Assembly: GCA_044222005.1 (NCBI GenBank)
Contig: JBGANY010000007.1
Coordinates: 1 to 64,000 of the forward strand
DNA: 64,000 nucleotides
Direction of reading: 5' to 3'
From: Methylotenera_A sp044222005
Lineage (GTDB): Bacteria; Pseudomonadota; Gammaproteobacteria; Burkholderiales; Methylophilaceae
The notes under the pieces were generated by a model. That model was not told the DNA's origin. It saw only the letters and a program-made list of their open reading frames with translations, and did no database searches. Of the stretch, positions 8,650 to 16,258 are shown one piece after another. A program made the translations under genes and the position numbers. How positions within the stretch are numbered: the first letter of the stretch is position 1; every line of letters begins with the position of its first letter.

Positions 8650-9381
8650 TCAAGCTTTTATCGAATTGGGCTTGGATTGCGTAAACTGCGCAACCATTAT
8701 CCCTGCCTCATAGAGCAGCCATAAGGGAACAGCGAGCATAAACTGCGAAATAATGTCGGGAGGTGTAAAAATAGCTCCTAAAACAAACGCGCCTACAATC
8801 ACATAACCGCGCGCTTCTTTTAATTGCGCAATACTTACCCAGCCAAATCGCGCAATCAGCACCACCGCAATCGGCACCTCAAAAGCCAGTCCAAATGCCA
8901 TAAACAGCGTCATCACGAAATCGAGATATTGTGAAATATCCGTCATCACCGCTACGCCTACCGGTGCGCTGCCGACAATAAAACCAAACACCACCGGGAA
9001 CACGGCAAAGTAGGCAAATGCCATGCCGGTTAAAAATAAAACGCTACTAGCAACAATGACTGGCACCATTAATTTTTTTTCATGTGCATACAATCCGGGG
9101 GCAACAAACGCCCAAATCTGGTACAAAGTATGCGGCAATGAAATCACAAACGCCGTCATCATGGCGACTTTCATCGGCACAAAGAATGGCGTTGTCACCG
9201 CAGTAGCAATCATTTGCCCCCCCACAGGCAGTTTAGCCAGCATGGGTGCGGCTAGTAGCGCGTAGATTTTGTTGGCAAACGGAAACAAGCCGATAAATAC
9301 CAGCACGAAGCCCAGCACGATTCGCAGCAATCGATTGCGTAGCTCGATCAGGTGAGAAATGAATGATTCGGTCGGTGTCAT
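8650..9381 (-). CDS. tatC: Sec-independent translocase subunit TatC
   Basis: TatC recognises twin-arginine signal peptides and forms the core of the Tat translocon in the inner membrane. The 243-residue protein opens MTPTESFISHLIELRNRLLR, the conserved TatC start, and contains six predicted helices with conserved FAYFAVFPVVFGF and EVPIAVVL segments. I chose the ATG at 9381, since the frame above it lies inside tatB and has no TatC similarity. It is 7 bp from tatB and closes the his-hinT-tatABC run. Confidence 0.96.
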   Translation of the reverse strand: MTPTESFISHLIELRNRLLRIVLGFVLVFIGLFPFANKIYALLAAPMLAKLPVGGQMIATAVTTPFFVPMKVAMMTAFVISLPHTLYQIWAFVAPGLYAHEKKLMVPVIVASSVLFLTGMAFAYFAVFPVVFGFIVGSAPVGVAVMTDISQYLDFVMTLFMAFGLAFEVPIAVVLIARFGWVSIAQLKEARGYVIVGAFVLGAIFTPPDIISQFMLAVPLWLLYEAGIMVAQFTQSKPNSIKA

Positions 9382-9388
9382 CCGAGAT

Positions 9389-9754
9389 TCACTTTGCTGC
9401 GGCTTTGACGCGTTTGGATGCCGTGGTTTTGGTTGTCTTGGGCTTGCCAGGCTTTTTAACGGCTTTGGGAGTTGCTTGAGCAGTTTCTGCCAAGGCATTT
9501 TTAATTTCAGTAACCTGCTCGCTCATGCCGGCTTGAGTGCTTTCGACGGATTGCTGGATTTCCTGCTGCAGTTTTTGCAGCTCTTCAAAGCGCATCTCGC
9601 GATTCACTTCTTCTTTTATTTGCGTCATGTAACGCTGCATGCGCCCAGTGAATGCGCCCACCGTCCGGGCTACTTTGGGCAGCTTTTCCGGGCCAATCAC
9701 CAAAAGCGCGACAACCGCAATGACCAGTAGCTCTGAGAAAGAAACATCAAACAT
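9389..9754 (-). CDS. tatB: Sec-independent translocase subunit TatB
   Basis: TatB pairs with TatC as substrate receptor. The 121-residue protein has the short N-terminal helix MFDVSFSELLVIAVVALLVIGPEKLPKVAR including the conserved Glu8 and the GPEKLP hinge. An amphipathic and charged helix follows (about 35-85), then a Lys/Ala/Thr-rich tail. Note the conserved helix is quoted here as key segments: FSELLVIAVV and GPEKLP. It lies 119 bp after tatA and 7 bp before tatC. Confidence 0.95.
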   Translation of the reverse strand: MFDVSFSELLVIAVVALLVIGPEKLPKVARTVGAFTGRMQRYMTQIKEEVNREMRFEELQKLQQEIQQSVESTQAGMSEQVTEIKNALAETAQATPKAVKKPGKPKTTKTTASKRVKAAAK

Positions 9755-9873
9755 AACAATTCAACTTTCGTTGCAATACATCGTTGCTCGCAAAAAACTG
9801 TTCCTTACATATACCCCATATGCCGCGCCCAATTTTTTCACTCGCGCCTTGTCTTGCTTAGAAATTTTAATTG

Positions 9874-10086
9874 TCAGCTATCTTTAGATTTTTTTGTAAC
9901 TTCGCCTTCAATGGTCGTGCCGGTTTTCTCATCCCCATCCGTGGCTTGCCCGTCCTTCATGGCTTTCTTAAATTCGTTCACCGCGCCGCCCACATCACCA
10001 CCGATATTGCGCAATTTCTTGGTGCCAAATATCAGCACCACAATTAACAGCACAATCAACCAATGCCATAAACTGAATGATCCCAT
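9874..10086 (-). CDS. tatA: Sec-independent translocase subunit TatA
   Basis: TatA oligomerises to form the protein-conducting element of the Tat system. The product is 70 residues, beginning MGSFSLWHWLIVLLIVV, then the hinge FGTKKLRNIG and an amphipathic helix. A second in-frame ATG lies one codon earlier (10089). The Shine-Dalgarno AAGGAG leaves only about 3 nt to the first ATG but 6 nt to the second, so 10086 is preferred. The neighbours are hinT upstream and tatB downstream. Confidence 0.94.
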   Translation of the reverse strand: MGSFSLWHWLIVLLIVVLIFGTKKLRNIGGDVGGAVNEFKKAMKDGQATDGDEKTGTTIEGEVTKKSKDS

Positions 10087-10096
10087 CATAATCTCC

Positions 10097-10435
10097 TTAA
10101 GTATTAGCGCTCGGCAAACCGCCGCCAAACACGTGAACATGTAAATGAAACACTTCCTGTCCGCCTTCGCGGCCAGTATTAATTAAAGTTTTGAAGCCCG
10201 CCAGCCCTTGTTCTTTGGCTAATTTTGGCACTAACAACAGCATTTTTCCAAGCAAAGCCTGATGTGCCGCATCGCAATCCTTCAAGCTTTCCACATGCAG
10301 TTTTGGCACGATCATAAAATGTATTTTAGCCATCGGCTTGATGTCGTTGAATGCAATGACATGATCATCCTCATAGATTTTTTTAGCAGGAATTGCGCCG
10401 CTAACAATCTTGCAAAAAATGCAGTCAGCACTCAT
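10097..10435 (-). CDS. hinT: HIT-family nucleoside phosphoramidase HinT
   Basis: HinT hydrolyses nucleoside phosphoramidates and lysyl-AMP. The 112-residue protein has the N-terminal CIFCKIVSGAIPAKKIYED block and the catalytic histidine triad HLHVHVFGG near 97-105. Its ATG overlaps the hisE stop (ATGA), so it belongs to the histidine transcript, as in many betaproteobacteria. Whether it has a role in histidine synthesis is unknown. Confidence 0.94.
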   Translation of the reverse strand: MSADCIFCKIVSGAIPAKKIYEDDHVIAFNDIKPMAKIHFMIVPKLHVESLKDCDAAHQALLGKMLLLVPKLAKEQGLAGFKTLINTGREGGQEVFHLHVHVFGGGLPSANT

Positions 10436-10749
10436 TTCTCACGGCCTTCCTTCTCAATAATGCCTGACAAGCCCTCCCGGCGTGCCAATTCATCCAGAAC
10501 ATCTTGCGGCTTTAAATCTGCCTTGGCCAGCATGACGAGCGTGTGAAACCACAAATCAGCGGTTTCATAAATAATCTCCTGCTTGTTACCGCCCTTGGCG
10601 GCCAGCACGGTTTCGGTGGCTTCTTCACCCACTTTTTTAAGGATGCTGTCCATGCCTTTGGCATACAGCTTCGCCACGTAAGACGAAGCCGGGTCAGCCA
10701 TTTTTCGCTGCTCCAATAATTCCGCCAGTCTGTTCAGCACGTCATTCAT
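10432..10749 (-). CDS. hisE: Phosphoribosyl-ATP pyrophosphatase
   Basis: HisE performs step 2 of histidine synthesis, cleaving PRATP to PRAMP and pyrophosphate. The 105-residue protein is the MazG-like all-alpha HisE fold, with KKVGEEATETVLAAK and ETADLWFHTLVML, the acidic Mg-binding helices. It is a separate gene from hisI here, not the fused HisIE of enterobacteria. It overlaps hinT by 4 bp and follows hisI by 16 bp. Confidence 0.96.
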   Translation of the reverse strand: MNDVLNRLAELLEQRKMADPASSYVAKLYAKGMDSILKKVGEEATETVLAAKGGNKQEIIYETADLWFHTLVMLAKADLKPQDVLDELARREGLSGIIEKEGREK

Positions 10750-10765
10750 GTTTGTCGGTTTCAGC

Positions 10766-11143
10766 CTAATAAATCTCTTTGGGGTCTTTAATTACCGGCT
10801 GGTCTATCAGCCAATGACCATTTTCCAGTTTCTTAAAAAAGCAGTTGTGACGCCCGGTATGGCAGGCAATGCCGCCAACCTGCTCAACATGCAATAAAAC
10901 GACATCCTCATCACAATCCAGACGAATTTCATGCACTTTCTGCAAGTGCCCGGACTCTTCACCCTTATGCCACAGCTTGTTGCGTGAGCGCGACCAGTAC
11001 ACGGCTTGCCTGGTATCGTTAGTCAACTGCAAAGCCTCGCGGTTCATCCAGGCCACCATCAATATTTTACCTGTGCCATGCTCCTGCGCAATCACAGGAA
11101 CAAGGCCATTAGCATCCCAATTGACTTCATCCAGCCAACTCAC
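10766..11143 (-). CDS. hisI: Phosphoribosyl-AMP cyclohydrolase
   Basis: HisI opens the purine ring of PRAMP, step 3 of histidine synthesis. The 125-residue protein contains WSRSRNKLWHKGEESGH, the Mg site DCDEDVVLL and the zinc-binding cysteines of CHTGRHNCFF. It overlaps hisF by 4 bp (ATGA) and stands apart from hisE. Confidence 0.96.
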   Translation of the reverse strand: MSWLDEVNWDANGLVPVIAQEHGTGKILMVAWMNREALQLTNDTRQAVYWSRSRNKLWHKGEESGHLQKVHEIRLDCDEDVVLLHVEQVGGIACHTGRHNCFFKKLENGHWLIDQPVIKDPKEIY

Positions 11144-11907
11144 AAGCGCACCTCAATACCACACTTCTGCATATATTCTTTCGCCTGCTGCACGGTATAT
11201 TCGCCATAGTGGAAAATACTCGCTGCCAGCACCGCATCTGCGCCACCTAATTTGATGCCATCTACCAAATGCTGCAAATTGCCTACTCCGCCCGAAGCGA
11301 TGAGCGGCACATCCACGGCATTTGAAATCGCACGATTCAGTGGGTTATTAAAACCGATTTTCGTTCCATCCCGGTCCATGCTGGTTACCAGCAATTCACC
11401 CGCGCCAAGACTCACCATGTATTCCGCCCATTTTACGGCATCTAGGCCTGTTGGCTTGCGGCCGCCATGCGTAAACACTTCCCATTCGAATGGCTGATTG
11501 TCTACCTTTTTCGCATCGATAGCTACTACAATACACTGCGAGCCAAAACGCGCGGTTGCATCCTGTACCATTTTTGGGTTGAGCACGGCAGTCGTATTAA
11601 TACTGACTTTGTCTGCGCCAGCATTCAGCAGGCGGCGCACATCTTCCACCTCGCGCACACCGCCGCCCACGGTGAGCGGGATAAATACCTTGCTGGCCAC
11701 TTCTTCAATGATATGAAGAATCAAACCGCGATTATCAGAACTGGCGGTGATATCCAGAAACGTGAGTTCGTCAGCGCCCTGGTCATCGTAACGCTTGGCA
11801 ATTTCAACCGGGTCGCCAGCGTCACGCAACTCCAGGAAATTCACGCCTTTTACAACGCGGCCATTAGTCACATCCAAGCAAGGAATAATGCGTTTTGCCA
11901 ATCCCAT
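11140..11907 (-). CDS. hisF: Imidazole glycerol phosphate synthase, cyclase subunit
   Basis: HisF uses ammonia from HisH to convert PRFAR into imidazole glycerol phosphate and AICAR. The 255-residue TIM barrel shows the N-terminal catalytic Asp in IIPCLDVTNGRVVKG and the second catalytic Asp in LLVTSMDRDGTKIGFN. The phosphate-binding loops VGGGVRE and ASGGVGN are also present. It lies between hisA (13 bp) and hisI (4-bp overlap). Confidence 0.97.
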   Translation of the reverse strand: MGLAKRIIPCLDVTNGRVVKGVNFLELRDAGDPVEIAKRYDDQGADELTFLDITASSDNRGLILHIIEEVASKVFIPLTVGGGVREVEDVRRLLNAGADKVSINTTAVLNPKMVQDATARFGSQCIVVAIDAKKVDNQPFEWEVFTHGGRKPTGLDAVKWAEYMVSLGAGELLVTSMDRDGTKIGFNNPLNRAISNAVDVPLIASGGVGNLQHLVDGIKLGGADAVLAASIFHYGEYTVQQAKEYMQKCGIEVRL

Positions 11908-11920
11908 TAGTTTAAGTCCA

Positions 11921-12658
11921 TTAGCTCAGCTCGTCGGCTAATTTTTGCGCAGCCGCGAAGTCGATCGTGCCTTCATAGATTGCGCGGCCGGTAATCGCAC
12001 CAATGATGCCTTCATGCGCAACCGCGCACAGGCGTCTGACATCTTCCAGATTCGTTAAACCGCCACTCGCAATCACAGGGATTGTGAGTGCCTGCGCCAG
12101 TGCCACTGTAGCTTCAATATTCACACCAGTGAGCATGCCGTCACGACCGATATCGGTATAAACCACTGAATTGACGCCATAATCTTCAAATTTCTTGGCC
12201 AGGTCAATCACGTCATGCCCGGTAAGCTTGGACCAGCCGTCAATCGCCACTTTGCCGCCTTTGGCATCCAGTCCCACCATGATTTGCCCGGGGAAGGCAT
12301 AGCAGGCCTCGTGCAGGAAACCCGGCGTCTTCACTGCGGCAGTACCGATAATCACATAGCTGATCCCACTGTCCAGATAGCGCTCTATGGTGTCCAAATC
12401 GCGAATCCCGCCGCCCAGCTGGATAGGAATGTCGCCGCCCACCGCGCTGACAATGGATTTAATCGCGCCTTCGTTCACAGGCTTGCCCGCAAACGCGCCG
12501 TTCAGATCCACCAGGTGAAGTCGTTTTCCACCAAGATCGACCCAATGCCGCGCCATGGCGCCAGGGTCTTCTGAAAACACGGTGGACTCTTCCATCAGGC
12601 CTTGTTTTAATCGAACACAGTGGCCGTCTTTAAGATCGATTGCAGGAATTATAAGCAT
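11921..12658 (-). CDS. hisA: ProFAR isomerase (HisA)
   Basis: HisA isomerises ProFAR to PRFAR. The 245-residue TIM barrel starts MLIIPAIDLKDGHCVRLKQG with the catalytic Asp8. It has the second Asp in VYTDIGRDGML and phosphate loops LGGGIRD and ASGGLTN, as in its paralogue HisF next to it. It lies 48 bp after hisH. Confidence 0.97.
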   Translation of the reverse strand: MLIIPAIDLKDGHCVRLKQGLMEESTVFSEDPGAMARHWVDLGGKRLHLVDLNGAFAGKPVNEGAIKSIVSAVGGDIPIQLGGGIRDLDTIERYLDSGISYVIIGTAAVKTPGFLHEACYAFPGQIMVGLDAKGGKVAIDGWSKLTGHDVIDLAKKFEDYGVNSVVYTDIGRDGMLTGVNIEATVALAQALTIPVIASGGLTNLEDVRRLCAVAHEGIIGAITGRAIYEGTIDFAAAQKLADELS

Positions 12659-12706
12659 GATTGTTTTGATTAATGATGAAATACAAAAAACGGAGGTTAA
12701 TAATTT

Positions 12707-13351
12707 CTAAGGCTTCCAGTTTACAAAGTTACTCAGCAATTGCAAGCCAGCCTGTGCACTTTTTTCCACATGAAACTGAGTAGCGAAAATATTATCGCGT
12801 GCCACTGCGCTGGTAAAACGCTTAGGATACTCAGTCGCGCCCGCCGTAAGTGCATCGTCTTGCGGCACCGCATAATAACTGTGCACGTGATAAAACCGCG
12901 TCGCATCCTCAATGCCCGCCCATAGTGGATGTGCCTGCAGCTGGTAGACTTGATTCCAGCCTATGTGCGGCACTTTAAGCTTTTCACCCTTGTCGTCGAA
13001 CATCTGGTCATGAGCAAAGCGCTTTACGTTGCCTTTTATCAAGCCCAGACCTGCCGTATCACCTTCTTCGGAATGATCGAACAACAATTGCATACCAATG
13101 CAGATGCCAAAAAAAGGCTTGTTCTCGGCCGCATGGATGACAGCACTATGCAAATTGCGTGAATCCAGCTCGCGCATACAATCCGGCATGGCGCCTTGGC
13201 CAGGGAAAATGACCCGTTCAGCCTCGTGAATTACTTTAGCATCACTGGTGACGACAACCGTTTTACCAGAAGCCACGTGTTCAACCGCCTTGGACACCGA
13301 GCGCAAATTGCCCATGCCGTAATCAACAACCGCAATATCTACTTTTTGCAT
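12707..13351 (-). CDS. hisH: Imidazole glycerol phosphate synthase, glutaminase subunit
   Basis: HisH is the class I glutamine amidotransferase that feeds ammonia to HisF. The 214-residue protein has VDYGMGNLRS at the N terminus, the catalytic Cys in FGICIGMQLLF, and the His-Glu pair in ATQFHVEKS. It lies between hisB and hisA, 19 bp after hisB. Confidence 0.97.
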   Translation of the reverse strand: MQKVDIAVVDYGMGNLRSVSKAVEHVASGKTVVVTSDAKVIHEAERVIFPGQGAMPDCMRELDSRNLHSAVIHAAENKPFFGICIGMQLLFDHSEEGDTAGLGLIKGNVKRFAHDQMFDDKGEKLKVPHIGWNQVYQLQAHPLWAGIEDATRFYHVHSYYAVPQDDALTAGATEYPKRFTSAVARDNIFATQFHVEKSAQAGLQLLSNFVNWKP

Positions 13352-13370
13352 TAGAACTCAAACTTAGCGT

Positions 13371-13964
13371 TTATAAGCTGCCCTTAGTAGACGGCATGAT
13401 GCCTGACATACGTTCGTCATAAGTCACCGCCATGCGCAAGGCGCGGCCAAAGGCTTTGAATATTGTCTCGGATTGGTGATGTGCGTTGTGGCCTTTGAGG
13501 TTATCAATATGCAGCGTCACATTGGCATGATTCACGAAGCCTTGAAAGAACTCGTGCACCAGATCAACATCAAACTCGCCGATCGCCGCACGCGTGAATT
13601 CGCAATTAAATTCCAGACCCGACCGGCCAGACAAATCAAGCACCACGCGGCTCAATGCCTCGTCCAAGGGCACATAGGCGTGGCCGTAACGGTTAATGCC
13701 TTTTTTATCACCTATCGCTTTAGCAAAAGCCTGGCCCAGGGTAATACCGATGTCTTCTACGGTGTGATGCGCATCAATATGCAGATCGCCTTTTGCCTGC
13801 ACGCCAATGTCCATCATGCCATGACGTGCCACCTGATCGAGCATGTGATCCAGAAAGCCCAAGCCCGTATTGAATTTCGATTGACCTGAACCATCAATAT
13901 TGATGGAAACCGTAATTTGCGTTTCCAAAGTGTTGCGGGTAACTTCTGCTTTGCGCATATTCAT
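13371..13964 (-). CDS. hisB: Imidazole glycerol-phosphate dehydratase
   Basis: HisB dehydrates imidazole glycerol phosphate to imidazole acetol phosphate. The 197-residue product is the monofunctional dehydratase without the phosphatase domain of E. coli HisB. The Mn-binding repeats are DLHIDAHHTVEDIG and NLKGHNAHHQSETIFK. It is the first his gene after the hps insertion and its terminator, so it needs its own promoter or read-through. Confidence 0.97.
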   Translation of the reverse strand: MNMRKAEVTRNTLETQITVSINIDGSGQSKFNTGLGFLDHMLDQVARHGMMDIGVQAKGDLHIDAHHTVEDIGITLGQAFAKAIGDKKGINRYGHAYVPLDEALSRVVLDLSGRSGLEFNCEFTRAAIGEFDVDLVHEFFQGFVNHANVTLHIDNLKGHNAHHQSETIFKAFGRALRMAVTYDERMSGIMPSTKGSL

Positions 13965-14054
13965 CTAAACATTAAGAGAATCAATTATTTAACGGTATTT
14001 TAACTCAAACTAGGTTGCGCGCGCACTAAATTCTTTTCCTAACACAAGGCGCAA

Positions 14055-14085
14055 CAAAAAAGCCGACTTTCAAGTCGGCTTTTTA
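14055..14085 (-). terminator. Intrinsic terminator after the hexulose-phosphate synthase gene
   Basis: An 8-9 bp GC-rich stem (AGCCGACT at 14061-14068 with AGTCGGCT at 14073-14080) is flanked by six A on one side and T residues on the other, so it can act in both directions. It lies 14 bp after the hps stop codon and about 90 bp upstream of hisB. Confidence 0.85.
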
Positions 14086-14098
14086 TATCAAACAACTG

Positions 14099-14992
14099 TT
14101 ATTTAGCTGCGTCTGCTGGAGCTGACTCAGCCGGTGCTGCTTCAGCTGGAGCCGCCTCAGCTGGAGCCGCCTCTGCTGGAGCCGCCTCTGCTGGAGCTGC
14201 CTCAGTTGCTGCTGGAGCAACCTGCTCTACCGCTGCTGGCTCTGCTACAGGCGCTTCATCACCTGACTTACCACCTTTAAGCAGATACAAACCAAGCAAT
14301 ACCGCACCTGCGATTAATACCCATGGCAGCCATTTGCCCATACCGCCAGCACTCGCATTGCTGCCACGTGCCAAACCAGTGATTTCAGCCGCTGAAGCTG
14401 CTGGGTCTGCCGCGCCGTAAATCGCTGCACCTGCAACCACAATATCAGCACCTGCATCGACCACTTGACGCACTGTTGCAGCTTTAACGCCGCCAGCAAC
14501 AGAAACTTTAGCGCCGGTGTTCAAACCAGTTACCATTGCCAGGTCAGCAAATGGTGTTTGACCAGCAGCCTGTTGATCCAAGCCAGTGTGCACGCCAATG
14601 ATGTGTGCGCCTAATTTAGCCACTTCCAGTGTGCGTGCTTTTTTATCAGCCACATTGATCAAGTCAACTTGCGCCATTTTGCCGTATTTGTTAGCAACAT
14701 CAATTACGCCTTTGATTGTGCCGATGTCAGCTGTGCCCAGCACTGTGCAGATATCTGCGCCAGCTTTGTAGAATGGCTCGGCTTCGTAGAAACCGGCGTC
14801 CATTGTTTTCAAATCAACTAGGATTTTGTTGTTTGGGAATTTTGCGCGCAATGTTTTGAGTAGCTCGATACCATTGTGCTTGATGCAAGGCGTGCCGATT
14901 TCTAAAATATCTACGTGTGGAGCCACTTTAGTTGCCAGTGCAACAGTTGCGTCAAAATCTAGTGAATCTAGTGCCATTTGGGTTTGTGCCAT
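14099..14992 (-). CDS. 3-hexulose-6-phosphate synthase with C-terminal membrane helix and Ala/Pro/Glu repeat tail
   Basis: The enzyme condenses formaldehyde with ribulose 5-phosphate in the RuMP cycle. Residues 1-208 form the OMP-decarboxylase-fold synthase domain, with active-site segment LVDLKTMDAG (58-67), VHTGLD (134-139) and VAGGVK (165-170). Typical synthases end near residue 210. This one continues with GGMGKW, a hydrophobic helix (about 221-239) followed by KGGKSG, and an acidic AEAAP repeat tail to 297. The predicted form is a cytoplasmic enzyme anchored by its C terminus; that topology is inference. It lies between hisC and hisB with a strong Shine-Dalgarno (GGAGG), its own promoter (15114-15143) and terminator. 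The symbol hxlA or hps would apply to the catalytic part. Confidence 0.93.
   Translation of the reverse strand: MAQTQMALDSLDFDATVALATKVAPHVDILEIGTPCIKHNGIELLKTLRAKFPNNKILVDLKTMDAGFYEAEPFYKAGADICTVLGTADIGTIKGVIDVANKYGKMAQVDLINVADKKARTLEVAKLGAHIIGVHTGLDQQAAGQTPFADLAMVTGLNTGAKVSVAGGVKAATVRQVVDAGADIVVAGAAIYGAADPAASAAEITGLARGSNASAGGMGKWLPWVLIAGAVLLGLYLLKGGKSGDEAPVAEPAAVEQVAPAATEAAPAEAAPAEAAPAEAAPAEAAPAESAPADAAK
14114..14203 (-). repeat. 15-bp tandem repeats encoding AEAAP units
   Basis: About six 15-bp units (variants of GCTGGAGCCGCCTCT on the plus strand) encode AEAAP/AESAP/ADAAK at residues 264-293 of the hexulose-phosphate synthase. The units differ mainly at third codon positions. Such arrays can change copy number by slippage. 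Confidence 0.85.
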
Positions 14993-15113
14993 GATGCTTC
15001 TTCCTCCGAATTCGATGTAATATTCGATTAAAAATTTAATATTTTGTAGTTGATTTAACTTTTAATTCAAACTAATTTTACAAAATATCACTGCACATTT
15101 TGTACATCCGCAC

Positions 15114-15143
15114 ATCATAACCGCAATTCATATTTTTTTTCAA
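15114..15143 (-). promoter_or_regulatory. Promoter candidate for the hexulose-phosphate synthase gene
   Basis: On the minus strand TTGAAA (15138-15143), an 18-bp spacer and TATGAT (15114-15119) each match the consensus at five of six positions. The implied leader is about 115 nt and AT-rich, ending in a strong GGAGG ribosome-binding site. Confidence 0.55.
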
Positions 15144-15175
15144 CAATTTAGTTGTTTTTAATGATTATTTTGGAA

Positions 15176-16246
15176 TCACGCTTCTCGTTTTAGTATTATT
15201 TTTAGCGCTGCAACAAGCTGGCCGGATTGTGCATCGGTGCCAATGGTGATGCGCAAATAATTTGCAATACGCGCGGGATTCTTAAAGTGCCGCACCACAA
15301 TGCTTTGCTCACGTAATTTTGCGGCCAAGTCAACGCCTTCTCTCGTTTTATGCTTGGCAAAAATAAAATTGGCACCTGAAGGCAATACCTCAAAATCTAA
15401 TGTCTGCAAGTCACGCACCAAGGCATCACGCGTAGCGATGACTTTTGCGCACGTTTCTTCAAAATAAGCCTTATCTTGCATGGCGGCCACAGCACCAGCC
15501 TCGGCAAACCGGTCAATCGGGTAAGAATTGAAACTGTCTTTAACGCGAATCAGCGCTTCAATCAAATCCTGATGTCCTAGCGCAAAGCCTACACGCAAGC
15601 CTGCGAGTGAACGGGCTTTCGACAGCGTTTGTACCACCAGCAAATTTGAGTAGGCATTGATCAGCTTAACAGCAGATTCCGTACCGAAATCCACGTACGC
15701 CTCATCAATCACCACGACCGACTCGGTATTCACTTTCAGCAATTTCTCGATTTCTGCGAGTGCCAGTGGAACACCTGTCGGCGCATTGGGATTCGGAAAA
15801 ATAATGCCGCCATTGGGTCTGTCATATTCCTTCAGTTCGATCTCGAAACTGGCATTGAGCGGAATCGCCTCGTATTCAATGTCATACAAACCACAGTACA
15901 CAGGATAAAAGCTGTAAGTAATATCGGGAAACAGCAGCGGCCTGCCATGTTTAAGCAGCGCTTGAAACGCATGCGCCAATACTTCGTCTGAGCCATTGCC
16001 GACAAACACCTGATTGGCCTGCAAGCCATGATATTCGCTGATTGCAGCCTTCAGCTTGTCTGAATTAGGATCGGGGTAAAGGCGCAAGGTATCTGCGGCC
16101 TCTGCCTGTAGCGCCGCGATTACTTTCGGGCTTGGCCCATAAGGATTTTCGTTGGTGTTGAGCTTGATTAGATTATTGAGCTTAGGTTGCTCGCCAGGCA
16201 CATAAGGCGTCAAGCCACGAACCACATCACTCCAGAACTTACTCAT
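15176..16246 (-). CDS. hisC: Histidinol-phosphate aminotransferase
   Basis: HisC is a PLP enzyme transferring an amino group from glutamate to imidazole acetol phosphate. The 356-residue class II aminotransferase has LNTNENPYGPSPKV at the N terminus and VGNGSDEVL, with FPNPNAPTG in the middle. The PLP lysine is in TLSKARSLAGLRVGFALG. It lies 12 bp after hisD and is the last gene before the hps unit. Confidence 0.96.
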   Translation of the reverse strand: MSKFWSDVVRGLTPYVPGEQPKLNNLIKLNTNENPYGPSPKVIAALQAEAADTLRLYPDPNSDKLKAAISEYHGLQANQVFVGNGSDEVLAHAFQALLKHGRPLLFPDITYSFYPVYCGLYDIEYEAIPLNASFEIELKEYDRPNGGIIFPNPNAPTGVPLALAEIEKLLKVNTESVVVIDEAYVDFGTESAVKLINAYSNLLVVQTLSKARSLAGLRVGFALGHQDLIEALIRVKDSFNSYPIDRFAEAGAVAAMQDKAYFEETCAKVIATRDALVRDLQTLDFEVLPSGANFIFAKHKTREGVDLAAKLREQSIVVRHFKNPARIANYLRITIGTDAQSGQLVAALKIILKREA

Positions 16247-16258
16247 ATCAGAGCCTGC

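Noticed and set aside
9382..9498. Longer TatC with 39 additional residues
   Set aside because: The additional part is an out-of-frame reading of tatB; the conserved TatC start is the ATG at 9381.
14114..14203. The AEAAP tail as a sequencing or frameshift artefact
   Set aside because: The frame is open without interruption through helix and tail, codons vary at third positions between repeat units, and a terminator follows the stop, all consistent with a real coding region.
15137..15160. AT-rich hairpin (CAACAATTTAGTTG with T-run) as a hisC terminator
   Set aside because: The T-run follows the stem on the plus strand, whereas hisC is on the minus strand; there is no U-run in the needed direction, and the -35 box for hps overlaps this site.
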